Positions 1-14,862 of a stretch of DNA of 64,000 nt are shown piece after piece; the stretch's first letter is position 1; each line of letters opens with the position of its first letter. The stretch covers positions 84,690,183-84,754,182 of the forward strand of contig CM034531.1 of assembly GCA_020002185.1 (NCBI GenBank), given 5' to 3'. The stretch is from Paraescarpia echinospica (lineage: Eukaryota > Annelida > Polychaeta > Sabellida > Siboglinidae). The translations under genes were made by a program, and so were the position numbers. Under the pieces are notes generated by a model. That model was given only the letters and a program-made list of their open reading frames with translations. It was not told where the DNA came from and made no database searches.

Positions 1-1060
1 TTTTTTAGGTATCTGGAATTTGTGTGCAAGATAACAAAGACACAATAGCAAGTAATTATTACGTTGTTGTTCTGTCCGATGATATAGCGTACTGCGCTAC
101 CTACTGCTAATTCCACACAAATCCGCTAGGCGTAAAATATCCGCCAGAGCGCACCCTGGACATGTGGGGCAAAAGGCCAAGCATACAACCGAAAAGTATT
201 ACACGTAAATATTCATTGGAAATTTAAATTATTACCGATAATAGAATAGGCAATAATGAAATTTGCTACCAAGCAGAATCGGACGGCACTTTTTAAATGA
301 AATTTTACTTTGTCTTTTGCCCACATCCCAAATATCCACAAAAATTTGCTATATGGAGGTTTGAAGATGCCTAAATGAGGCAAGCTATCTAGATTCAGTC
401 ATGTTCTGTTTTTAGTGTTTGATGTGCGTCACTTCCGTGACATAGAAGTGACTTCCCTGACGAGTAGCTCCACTGGTAAAAAACAAAATTCAAAAGTTGT
501 TAAATTGTTATTATTTATTTTCATAAAACCCCTAAACACAAACCGCAATAAACACGTAAAGGCAAAGTACCATGTTATGAAGTTTCTCAAAATATTCTCA
601 TTTCCAAATCCTGTGTATATGTGAAGTAAATGAATGAAAACATGTTGCATGAGTTACAGTTAAAAGTGTGGTGTAGTTTCATTTATTCTGGTGACTACTT
701 GAAATAAACAGTTTTTATCTTCCTTCCTTTCTTCCGTATAGTGATCACAGTCATTATTGACTATTCTATCACTATATGGGGGATCTGCGTTGTTACATCA
801 AGATGATCTCTGCTATGCTCAAAGCTGGTTTCTTGGCTTCCTGCAGTAGCAGCAGAAAAAGTTGACCCCTATTATTATGATATAATTTATTAACTATATA
901 TCCATGGTTTGTGTTGCACACATTTATTGTCGATGGGATGCCAGTTATAGAGACAGCCACTTCTGTTCAGGAAATTCAGACAAACGTCCTTGTTATTTAG
1001 CTGCAGCACCTAGAAGGGAAATCAATATAATACAAGAACTCCACATTAAGTCATTAGTAA
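1..1060. other. Non-coding stretch, nothing recognised
   Basis: AT-rich sequence with only short chance reading frames on both strands. I see no exon-like segment, RNA gene or repeat that I can name. The start of a LINE relic follows at about 1.07 kb. Confidence 0.4.
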
Positions 1061-1071
1061 TGTTTAATTAG

Positions 1072-1950
1072 TCAATTCCCGGTGGGATTTTCAGTCCCTG
1101 CCATAGGTGAAATATATAAAAAAAATGGCCCCCTTTTACAACCTATATGGGCCCTTGGCCCATTTGTCCAAGATCCTGAACCCTGATAGATGCATGAGGC
1201 AGTCAAAGCACGCCATCCAGGTCTGTCGCTAGCTAATGTTCTGACGGCGCTCCAACATTTGTTGTCCAGTTGTAGGTCACAGTCGATTGTTTGGTGCCAG
1301 TTCATTCTTGGTCGTCCCCTCTTTCTCTGGCCAGCTGGTGTCCACCATAGCATTTGTTGGGCAGGTCTAGTAGGTGGGAGCCTTGTGACATGGCCGAGCC
1401 AGCTCATTCGTCTTCTGCAGATAGTAGATGATGCCATGGGTTGTCCTGATCGTATCCGGACATCCATATTCGCCCATGGTCGCTCCAATGAATGCCCAAG
1501 ATCTTTCACAGGCATTTAGTGTCGAATGCATAAATTTTGTTTTCTTGGCTGTTTTTAGTTGCCATGTTGCACATCCATATAGGAGGGTTGGTATAACGTT
1601 TGAGTTATAAAAGCTGAGTTTAGATTTCAAGGTAAATTTCTTGTTGTTCCAAATTTTCCTCAGCTAGTTGAACGCTAGTTAATGATCGATGATTCCTTGA
1701 TTGTTGATGGAGCTTCCAAGGTAGGTGAAATTTTAGACTGTTTCTACTGTTTCTGGTTGATCAAAACATCTGTGGGTGGTTGGTGCTCCCCAGTCAGCAT
1801 GTTTTTGTCTTCTTTTCACTGATGACAAGTCCCAAGCCATTAGCGTATTTGCTGACTGATTCCACGAGACATTGTAGGCCCTGGGTGGTGTCTGAGAGGG
1901 CAGCAATGTCATCAGCGGTAGACAGATTAATTGTCTGAACATATATACTG
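1072..1950 (-). mobile_element. LINE reverse-transcriptase C-terminal relic
   Basis: Reading the minus strand from about 1945 downward gives, through several frameshifts, the order expected of the C-terminal half of a non-LTR retrotransposon polyprotein. First comes a reverse-transcriptase active-site stretch (STADDIALL), then VISEKKTKTC-like residues, then NSNVIPTLLYGCATW, then the typical tail with SWLGHVTRLPP and GQRKRGRPRMNWHQT. These tail motifs are known from RTE/CR1-like LINEs of invertebrates. No intact frame remains and the 5' part is missing, so this is a dead, 5'-truncated copy. The clade assignment is inference; that it is a LINE is clear. Confidence 0.85.
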
Positions 1951-2880
1951 TGGCTGTTTTAATGACACAGAAGAAAACCTATTCCATTGATATTGTATTG
2001 GAAGTAGCACCCGTTGACTCCAAACTGATTGTGAGACAGTGATAAACTCAACTTGTACTCTTGGGCTCTTGGTGTCATTGATTTTAAAGCAGCAAATACT
2101 TCTTTAAATGTAGATAGTTAAGTCAAGTCAATAGTTAGCTGATACTTTATCTTATATAAGGTGCTTATTTACAAATGTATATTTAAATTTCGCATTAGGT
2201 TCTTATGATATTATACTTTTTATGTGTTACATAATTATTGTATTGTAACGATCATGTTTTAACAATGTTGTATTTGAAGCGCCTTTGAACAGGTTTTTAT
2301 ATCCGGAGATATGGTGCTATATAAATAAAATATATTATATATTATTATATTTATTATTAATTAACAGTTATTGAGTATAACATACATAATTAATAGAGGT
2401 TGTGTCTGATTGAGAGTCAGTGAGATGATTGAATGCTAATCTTGGATGTACACTGTGCTTGATAGCTTAGTTCACCTTCACTGTGAAGAAACACTCTCCA
2501 AGATTTTACTTTGATCTCTGCTAAGTTACTGTAGTTAAAAAAAGTCACACAAGAGAAGCCAAAAGAATTGGTAACACAGAGAAGTCACAAAAGAACTAAC
2601 TCAAATAAAGTTAAAACAACTTATTTTAATGTATTGCCACTCGTACACAGTTAGGACTTTATAAGCCTATCCTTAATGTCAGTTCTGTTTAATTGTATTT
2701 TTTTAGGTGAATGGGGCCAGGACCCTTGTTTGTACCCTCTTCCAACCAAATATTGGTGTTTCTGAGGGCACATTAATTGATTTTGGAGGTTCTTGAGTAA
2801 CTTATTTGATTATGTAATCTTGTTTACGGAGTCACGCTGAACCACATAGAACCCTCAGTGTCACCGAGATTAGATTGCCC
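1951..2880. other. AT-rich spacer with a LINE/SINE-type 3' tail
   Basis: Mostly featureless. At about 2276-2340 on the plus strand lies a tail of the form GCGCCTTTGAACAGG, then GGTGCTATATAAATAA, running into an ATATTATT-rich end. Very similar tails occur at 41190-41275 (behind a recognisable LINE C-terminus) and at 63555-63620. The tail is therefore probably the 3' end of a retroposed element whose body has decayed. A C-tract lies at 2879-2890. Confidence 0.5.
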
Positions 2881-3131
2881 CCCCCCCCCCACCTCCCTCG
2901 GCACATCTTGGTGCAGTCACGAGTGAAGTCTTGTACTCCCTAGTGGCGCACCCTGCCAGCTGGGCAAGGAATCGTGGTGGCTTAATGAGCGAGATCGCAA
3001 CACAGCGTACTGTGTATGGGGTGACTTGTGTGCACTTGAGTAGAGTGGGCCTTGCAGCACGTCTGTTGACCTTTCTGTACTTGGACTGCCACTCCACACA
3101 CGGGCACTTCCGCGTATGTGTCTGCGTGGAT

Positions 3132-6263
<3,132 letters not shown>

Positions 6264-6984
6264 CCTAAATGTGATACAAGCTGTTTCTATTCTAATATAT
6301 TAACCACGCAGATGTGATACAAACTGTATCTATTCTAGTATATTAACCACGCAAATGTCATACAAACTGTATCTATTCTAGTATATTAACCACCCAAATG
6401 TGATACAAACTGTATCTATTCTAGTATATTAACCACGCAGATGTGATACAAACTGTATCTATTCTAGTATATTAACCACGCAAATGTGATACAAACTGTA
6501 TCTATTCTAGTATATTAACCACGCAAATGTGATACAAACTGTATCTATTCTAGTATATTAACCACCCAAATGTGATACAAACTGTATCTATTCTAGTATA
6601 TTAACCACGCAGATGTGATACAAACTGTATCTATTCTAGTATAATAACCACGCAGATGTGATACAAACTGTATCTATTCTAGTATATGTGATACAAACTG
6701 TATCTATTCTAGTATATTAACCACCCAAATGTGATACAAACTGTATCTATTCTAGTATATTAACCACGCAGATGTGATACAAACTGTATCTATTCTAGTA
6801 TAATAACCACGCAGATGTGATACAAACTGTATCTATTCTAGTATATTAACCACGCAACTGTGATACAAACTGTATCTATTCTAGTATATTAACCACGTAA
6901 ATGTGATACAAACTGTATCTATTCTAGTATATTAACCACCCAAATGTGATACAAACTGTATCTAATCTAGTATATTAACCACCC
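6264..6984. repeat. 43-bp minisatellite, about 17 copies
   Basis: Tandem units containing GATACAAACTGTATCTATTC followed by TAGTATATTAACCACGC and AAATGT or AGATGT. Units differ at only a few positions (CACGC or CACCC; AAATG or AGATG). One unit at about 6680 is shortened. The unit carries the imperfect palindrome GATACAAACTGTATC. The array directly abuts the 72-bp satellite. Confidence 0.95.
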
Positions 6985-9900
6985 AAATGTGTTTTAATGA
7001 GCCACGCTAAAAAGTACTACTATCTCTGATTGTTTCTGGGCGAGTGTCATCTTTACAAATGTGTTTTAATGAGCCACGCTAAAAAGTACTACTATCTCTG
7101 ATTGTTTCTGGGCGAGTGTCATCTTTACAAATGTGTTTTAATGAGCCACGCTAAAAAGTACTACTATCTCTGATTGTTTCTGGGCGAATGTCATCTTTAC
7201 AAATGTGCTTTAATGAGCCACACTAAAAAGTACTACTATCTCTGATTGTTTCTGGGCGAATGTCATCTTTATAAATGTGTTTTAATGAGCCATGCTAAAA
7301 AGTACTATTTCTGATTGTTTCTGGGTGAATGTCATCTTTACAAATGTGTTTTAATGAGCCACGCTAAAAAGTACTACTATCTCTGATTGTTTCTGGGCGA
7401 GTGTCATCTTTACAAATGTGTTTTAATGAGCCACGCTAAAAAGTACTACTATCTCTGATTGTTTCTGGGCGAGTGTCATCTTTACAAATGTGTTTTAATG
7501 AGCCCCGCTAAAAAGTTCTACTATTTGATTGTTTCTGGGCGAATATCATCTTTACAAATGTGTTTTAATGAGCCACGCTAAAAAGTACTACTATCTCTGA
7601 TTGTTTCTGGGCGAGTGTCATCTTTACAAATGTGTTTTAATGAGCCACGCTAAAAAGTACTACTATCTCTGATTGTTTCTGGGCTTAAAATATCTTTAGT
7701 AAATGTGTTTTAATGAGCCACGCTAAAAAAGTACACTATCCTGATTGTTTCTAAGAAAGGTCATCTTTACAAGTGTGTTTGAATGAGCCACTCTAAAAGT
7801 GCAATTACTATCTCTTGATTGTTCTCTGGGCTTAGGCACACCCTTTTACAAATGTGTTTTTAATGAGCTCACTTAAAAGTACTACTATCCTTGATTGTTT
7901 CTGGGCTTAGTCACTTTTACAAGGTGTTTTAATGAGCCAATTTAAAAAGTATCACTACTATCTCTGATTGTTTCTTGCACAGTGTCATCTTTACAAATGT
8001 GTTTTAATGAGCCACTAACAAGTACCACTATCTCAGATTGTTTCTGGGCGAATGTCATCTTTACAAATGTGTTTTAATGAGCCACGCTAAAAAGTACTAC
8101 TATCTCTGATTGTTTCTGGGCGAGTGTCATCTTTACAAATGTGTTTTAATGAGCCACGCTAAAAAGTACTACTATCTCTGATTGTTTCTGGGTGAGTGTC
8201 ATCTTTACAAATGTGCTTTAATGAGCCACACTAAAAAGTACTACTATCTCTGATTGTTTCTGGGCGAATGTCATCTTTATAAATGTGTTTTAATGAGCCA
8301 TGCTAAAAAGTACTATTTCTGATTGTTTCTGGGTGAATGTCATCTTTACAAATGTGTTTTAATGAGCCACGCTAAAAAGTACTACTATCTCTGATTGTTT
8401 CTGGGCGAGTGTCATCTTTACAAATGTGTTTTAATGAGCCACGCTAAAAAGTACTACTATCTCTGATTGTTTCTGGGCGAGTGTCATCTTTACAAATGTG
8501 TTTTAATGAGCCCCGCTAAAAAGTTCTACTATTTGATTGTTTCTGGGCGAATATCATCTTTACAAATGTGTTTTAATGAGCCACGCTAAAAAGTACTACT
8601 ATCTCTGATTGTTTCTGGGCGAGTGTCATCTTTACAAATGTGTTTTAATGAGCCACGCTAAAAAGTACTACTATCTCTGATTGTTTCTGGGCGAGTGTCA
8701 TCTTTACAAATGTGTTTTAATGAGCCACGCTAAAAAGTACTACTATCTCTGATTGTTTCTGGGTGAATATCATCTTTACAAATGTTTTTTAATGAGCCAC
8801 GCTAAAAAGTACTACTATCTCTGATTGTTTCTGGGCGAATGTCATCTTTACAAATGTGCTTTAATGAGCCACACTAAAAAGTACTACTATCTCTGATTGT
8901 TTCTGGGCGAATGTCATCTTTATAAATGTGTTTTAATGAGCCATGCTAAAAAGTACTATTTCTGATTGTTTCTGGGTGAATGTCATCTTTACAAATGTGT
9001 TTTAATGAGCCACGCTAAAAAGTACTACTATCTCTGATTGTTTCTGGGCGAGTGTCATCTTTACAAATGTGTTTTAATGAGCCACGCTAAAAAGTACTAC
9101 TATCTCTGATTGTTTCTGGGTGAATATCATCTTTACAAATGTTTTTTAATGAGCCACGCTAAAAAGTACTACTATCTCTGATTGTTTCTGGGCGAATGTC
9201 ATCTTTACAAATGTGCTTTAATGAGCCACACTAAAAAGTACTACTATCTCTGATTGTTTCTGGGCGAATGTCATCTTTATAAATGTGTTTTAATGAGCCA
9301 TGCTAAAAAGTACTATTTCTGATTGTTTCTGGGTGAATGTCATCTTTACAAATGTGTTTTAATGAGCCACGCTAAAAAGTACTACTATCTCTGATTGTTT
9401 CTGGGCGAGTGTCATCTTTACAAATGTGTTTTAATGAGCCACGCTAAAAAGTACTACTATCTCTGATTGTTTCTGGGCGAGTGTCATCTTTACAAATGTG
9501 TTTTAATGAGCCCCGCTAAAAAGTTCTACTATTTGATTGTTTCTGGGCGAATATCATCTTTACAAATGTGTTTTAATGAGCCACGCTAAAAAGTACTACT
9601 ATCTCTGATTGTTTCTGGGCGAGTGTCATCTTTACAAATGTGTTTTAATGAGCCACGCTAAAAAGTACTACTATCTCTGATTGTTTCTGGGCGAATGTCA
9701 TCTTTACAAATGTGTTTTAATGAGCCACGCTAAAAGTTCTACTATCTCTGATTGTTTCTGGGTGAATGTCATCTTTACAAATGTGTTTTAATGAGCCACG
9801 CTAAAAAGTTCTACTATCTCTGATTGTTTCTGGGCGAATGTCATCTTTACAAATGTGTTTTAATGAGCCACGCTAAAAAGTACTACTATCTCTGATTGTT

Positions 9901-12900
9901 TCTGGGCGAGTGTCATCTTTACAAATGTGTTTTAATGAGCCACGCTAAAAAGTACTACTATCTCTGATTGTTTCTGGGTGAATATCATCTTTACAAATGT
10001 TTTTTAATGAGCCACGCTAAAAAGTACTACTATCTCTGATTGTTTCTGGGCGAATGTCATCTTTACAAATGTGCTTTAATGAGCCACACTAAAAAGTACT
10101 ACTATCTCTGATTGTTTCTGGGCGAATGTCATCTTTATAAATGTGTTTTAATGAGCCATGCTAAAAAGTACTATTTCTGATTGTTTCTGGGTGAATGTCA
10201 TCTTTACAAATGTGTTTTAATGAGCCACGCTAAAAAGTACTACTATCTCTGATTGTTTCTGGGCGAATGTCATCTTTACAAGTGTGTTTTAATGAGCCAC
10301 GCTAAAAAGTACTACTATCTCTGATTGTTTCTGGGCGAATGTCATCTTTTCAAATGTGTTTTAATGAGCCACGCTAAAAAGTACTACTATCTCTTTGATT
10401 GTTTCTGGGCAAATGTCATCTTTACAAATGTGTTTTAATGAGCGCTAAAAGTACTACTATCTCGTTGTTTCTGGTGAATGTCATCTTTACAAATGTGTTT
10501 TTTAATGGAGACAAGCTAAAAGTACTACTATCTCTGATTGTTTCTGGTAGTGTCATCTGTACAAATGTGTTTTAATGAGCCAACTAAAAAGTACTACTAT
10601 GCAGTTGACACGGTGTCATCTTTACAAATGTGTTTAATGAGCCACGCTAAAAGTACTACTATCTCTACAGTTGTTTCTGGTGTCATCTTTACAAATGTGT
10701 TTTAATGAGCCACGCTAAAAGTACTACTATCTCTGATTGTTTCTGGTAGTCATCTTTACAAATGTTTAATAGGTACTTGAGAATACTACTATCTCTGATT
10801 GTTTCTGGTAGTGTCATCTTTACAAATGTGTTTTAATGAGCCACTTAAAAAAGTACTACTATCTCTGATTGTTTCTGAAGTGAGTGTCATCTTTACAAAT
10901 GTGTTTTAATGAGCCACGCTAAAAAGTACTACTATCTCTGATTGTTTCTGGGCGAGTGTCATCTGTACAAATGTGTTTTAATGAGCCACGCTAAAAAGTA
11001 CTACTATCTCTGATTGTTTCTGGGCGAGTGTCATCTTTACAAATGTGTTTTAATGAGCCACGCTAAAAAGTACTACTATCTCTGATTGTTTCTGGGCGAG
11101 TGTCATCTTTACAAATGTGTTTTAATGAGCCACGCTAAAAAGTACTACTATCTCTGATTGTTTCTGGGCGAGTGTCATCTTTACAAGTGTGTTTTAATGA
11201 GCCACGCTAAAAAGTACTACTATCTCTGATTGTTTCTGGGCGAGTGTCATCTTTACAAATGTGTTTTAATGAGCCACGCTAAAAAGTACTACTATCTCTG
11301 ATTGTTTCTGGGTGAGTGTCATCTTTACAAATGTGTTTTAATGAGCCACGCTAAAAAGTACTACTATCTCTGATTGTTTCTGGGCGAGTGTCATCTTTAC
11401 AAATGTGTTTTAATGAGCCACGCAAAAAAGTACTACTATCTCTGATTGTTTCTGGGCGAGTGTCATCTTTACAATGTGTTTTAATGAACCCGCTAAAAGT
11501 TCTACTATCTCTGATGATTGTTTCTGGGTGAGTGTCATCTTTACAAATGTTTTTAATGAGCCAGCTAAAAGTACTACTATCTCTGATTGTTTCTGGTAGT
11601 GTCATCTTTACAAATGTGTTTAATGAGCCACGCCAAAAAGTACTACTATCTCTGATTGTTTCTGGGCGAGTGTCATCTTTACAAATGTGTTTAATGAGTG
11701 CAGCTAAAAGGTACTACTATCTCCTGATTGTTTCTGGGGCGAGGTATCATCTTTACAATGTTTTAATGAGCCACGCTAAAAAGTACTACTATCTCTGATT
11801 GTTTCTGGGCGAGTGTCATCTTTACAAATGTGTTTTAATGAGCCACGCTAAAAAGTACTACTATCTCTGATTATTTCTGGGCGAGTGTCATCTTTACAAA
11901 TGTGTTTTAATGAGCCACGCTAAAAAGTACTACTATCTCTGATTGTTTCTGGGCGAGTGTCATCTTTACAAATGTGTTTTAATGAGCCACGCTAAAAAGT
12001 ACTACTATCTCTGATTGTTTCTGGGCGAATGTCATCTTTACAAATGTGTTTTAATGAGCCACGCTAAAAAGTACTACTATCTCTGATTGTTTCTGGGCGA
12101 GTGTCATCTTTATAAATGTGTTTTAATGAGCCACGCTAAAAAGTACTACTATCTCTGATTGTTTCTGGGCGAGTGTCATCTTTACAAATGTGTTTTAATG
12201 AGCCACGCTAAAAAGTACTACTATCTCTGATTGTTTCTGGGCGAGTGTCATCTTTACAAATGTGTTTTAATGAGCCACGCAAAAAAGTACTACTATCTCT
12301 GATTGTTTCTGGGCGAGTGTCATCTTTACAAATGTGTTTTAATGAGCCACGCTAAAAAGTACTACTATCTCTGATTGTTTCTGGGCGAGTGTCATCTTTA
12401 CAAATGTGTTTTAATGAGCCACGCTAAAAAGTACTACTATCTCTGATTGTTTCTGGGCGAGTGTCATCTTTACAAATGTGTTTTAATGAGCCACGCTAAA
12501 AAGTACTACTATCTCTGATTGTTTCTGGGCGAGTGTCATCTTTACAAATGTGTTTTAATGAGCCACGCTAAAAAGTACTACTATCTCTGATTGTTTCTGG
12601 GCGAATGTCATCTTTACAAGTGTGTTTTAATGAGCCACGCTAAAAAGTACTACTATCTCTGATTGTTTCTGGGCGAGTGTCATCTTTACAAATGTGTTTT
12701 AATGAGCCACGCTAAAAAGTACTACTATCTCTGATTGTTTCTGGGCGAATGTCATCTTTACAAATGTGTTTTAATGAGCCACGCTAAAAAGTTCTACTAT
12801 CTCTGTTCTGGGTGAATGTCATCTTTACAAATGTGTTTTAATGAGCCACGCTAAAAAGTTCTACTATCTCTGATTATTTCTGGGCGAATGTCATCTTTAC

Positions 12901-13409
12901 AAATGTGTTTTAATGAGCCACGCTAAAAAGTACTACTATCTCTGATTGTTTCTGGGCGAGTGTCATCTTTACAAATGTGTTTTAATGAGCCACGCTAAAA
13001 AGTACTACTATCTCTGATTGTTTCTGGGTGAATATCATCTTTACAAATGTTTTTTAATGAGCCACGCTAAAAAGTACTACTATCTCTGATTGTTTCTGGG
13101 CGAATGTCATCTTTACAAATGTGCTTTAATGAGCCACACTAAAAAGTACTACTATCTCTGATTGTTTCTGGGCGAATGTCATCTTTATAAATGTGTTTTA
13201 ATGAGCCATGCTAAAAAGTACTATTTCTGATTGTTTCTGGGTGAATGTCATCTTTACAAATGTGTTTTAATGAGCCACGCTAAAAAGTACTACTATCTCT
13301 GATTGTTTCTGGGCGAATGTCATCTTTTCAAATGTGTTTTAATGAGCCACGCTAAAAAGTACTACTATCTCTTTGATTGTTTCTGGGCAAATGTCATCTT
13401 TACAAATGC
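6985..13409. repeat. 72-bp satellite array, about 89 copies, with higher-order variants
   Basis: Tandem 72-bp monomers, measured from successive TTTACAAATG motifs (for example 7056 to 7128). A monomer reads AAATGTGTTTTAATGAGCC, ACGCTAAAAAGTACTACTAT, CTCTGATTGTTTCTGGGCGA, then GTGTCATCTTTAC. Several diagnostic variants recur in fixed order (GTGCTTT; TATAAATG with CCATGC; CCCCGC with TTCTACTATTTG; GTTTTTT), which indicates higher-order repeats. Three patches (about 7690-8010, 10430-10860 and 11470-11760) carry many small indels. Reading frames in the array are not genes. Confidence 0.97.
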
Positions 13410-13990
13410 ATGCGTAAGGAACTCAGTTGACGGGCCTTAATGATACGCCCTTATGAGGTAACCACGACCACCTTTGTGCTGAGACCATACATTCTGGACG
13501 TTGTCAACACCTGAATGGCAACGTTGATGTAAGCAGATAATGAGCAAGTCTGTTGTTCAACTTGGGGATCATTGTGTGGTCTCCTGACTGTTGGGCCGCA
13601 CCACATTCACAAGAAGCACTTTCACATAGTCCCCAACTGTGCATATTACCGTTGAAATGCCCAACTCCCGTTCACAGGCAGTTCAGCTTCATCCAAGTCT
13701 TTCGCGGGAGGTCGGAACAAGCACAGTGCACAGTTGGTTCTGGAATGAACCTATGTAGGGAGGTTGGTTTGGACAGGCAATCCTATCTCCATTTGGTTGA
13801 TATCCAGTGTGCTGTTGTTTCACTGGGGCCCAGACATTTCATGAGTTCATGTGCCTAGCTGTTGAAAGGCTTCAGATGCTGTACTCCAGCCCTTTCTGAG
13901 CAAACGTTGTATAGTAGATGGTCAATGTTTTTTGCACGTTTGCCCAAGGCCAGCACAGCTGCCTGTCTTCGAAGTGTTTTTGGCAGTGAA
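13410..13990 (-). mobile_element. LINE C-terminal relic
   Basis: On the minus strand this decodes, with breaks, as the C-terminus of a non-LTR retrotransposon polyprotein. In order: LRRQAAVLALGKRAKN, a region reading VCSERAGVQHL, then LGPSETTAHWISTKWR, RFIPEPTVHCACSDLPRKTW, LNCLRTGVGHF, NMHSWGLCESASCECGA, and a Cys/His zinc-knuckle-like end (CECG..Q..GDH). This RTG.G...MH.WG...S..C.CG..Q...H pattern is a hallmark of jockey-type and related invertebrate LINEs. A stop lies in the middle and the 5' part is absent. The 101-residue plus-strand frame over the same bases is its antisense shadow. Confidence 0.88.
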
Positions 13991-14027
13991 GATGTTAGAA
14001 TAGATATGGTTTATACCATGTATAATG

Positions 14028-14862
14028 CAGTGCAACACGCTTATAACGAACACGGATACAACAAATTGACGGATATAATGAAACAATTTCTCACGTACGG
14101 ATTTTTTCCCTATCTTTTCCATTATAAGCGTTCACGCATGTTATGAACACAGGTATAATGAAATCATGGTTATTACGAACACCTTTTCCCGAACAAATTT
14201 CGCCATATAACGAATTTCTGTCCAAATAAAAATCGCCCGGTTGTTCGCAAATACTTCCCGCCCATGACCTGGAAGCCATGTCGTGGCCGCGCAGGGCGCC
14301 AGTGCCAAAGTAATTAGGTCAATCAGAGAAATCATTCGTAACAGGGCTACGCAGTCAGACGACGATACAGCGCACTGTGACTGGCTTAAGGATTTCCTGT
14401 TGTCTGGTGCCCTAGCCAACAGCAAACAAACGACAATGGAGGAATTCTTCAAAGCAGATTAACTGGTGTCATTCTGTGTGTGTTGTACAGAAGTAGTAGT
14501 TACCGCGGGCGTGGCTTCATCCTGCCATGGCACAGATCATGTTTTAGTGTGTTTGGACATGACGTGCTCGCCTATGTGTTTACATCATACTGTATTTTGT
14601 TACTTTTTCACATAGGGTGGTCTGCGATTTTATACTATAACTACACTTAATAGTAACATTTGTAACTGTTTTATGTGTCATCTAAATAAATGTTACGCAA
14701 CAAGATATCTTTACGTTTGATAGACAATTGGCGAATAGTTTAAAAACTCACATACAACACTGCCACCTAGCGGGTAAATGTGTACACGCATATAACGAAT
14801 TCACGGATATAACGAACTCATTAGATAACCACAAAGTAGTTCATTATAAGCTTGTTGCACTG
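14028..14862 (+). mobile_element. pogo/Tigger-like DNA transposon, internally deleted
   Basis: The ends are inverted repeats. The left end reads CAGTGCAACACGCTTATAA, and the right end, on the other strand, reads CAGTGCAACAAGCTTATAA. Both ends carry repeated internal TATAACGAA motifs, which are typical of Tigger/pogo elements (Tc1/mariner superfamily). The right flank starts with TA, the expected target site; the left flank has lost it. Inside, about 14300-14462 on the plus strand encodes a transposase C-terminus. At 835 bp the element is far shorter than an autonomous copy. Confidence 0.8.
14315..14462 (+). pseudogene. Transposase C-terminal fragment (Tigger/pogo type)
   Basis: In one plus-strand frame the residues IREIIRNRATQSDDDTA, CDWLKDFLLSGALANSKQ and TTMEEFFKAD run to a TAA at 14460-14462. 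A basic/acidic tail ending in KQ(T/S)T...FF is the usual end of Tigger-family transposases. No DDE catalytic core, CENP-B helix-turn-helix or start remains, so this is a remnant of the element's gene. Confidence 0.7.

Noticed and set aside
11351..11798. 84- and 88-residue frames in the 72-bp array
   Set aside because: They exist only where indel-rich monomers shift the frame; purely repetitive peptides.
6264..13409. Possible CRISPR array or regularly spaced repeats
   Set aside because: Whole units repeat without unique spacers, and the genome is eukaryotic; these are tandem satellites.
13553..13858. 101-residue plus-strand frame as a gene
   Set aside because: The opposite strand shows clear LINE C-terminal motifs over the same bases.
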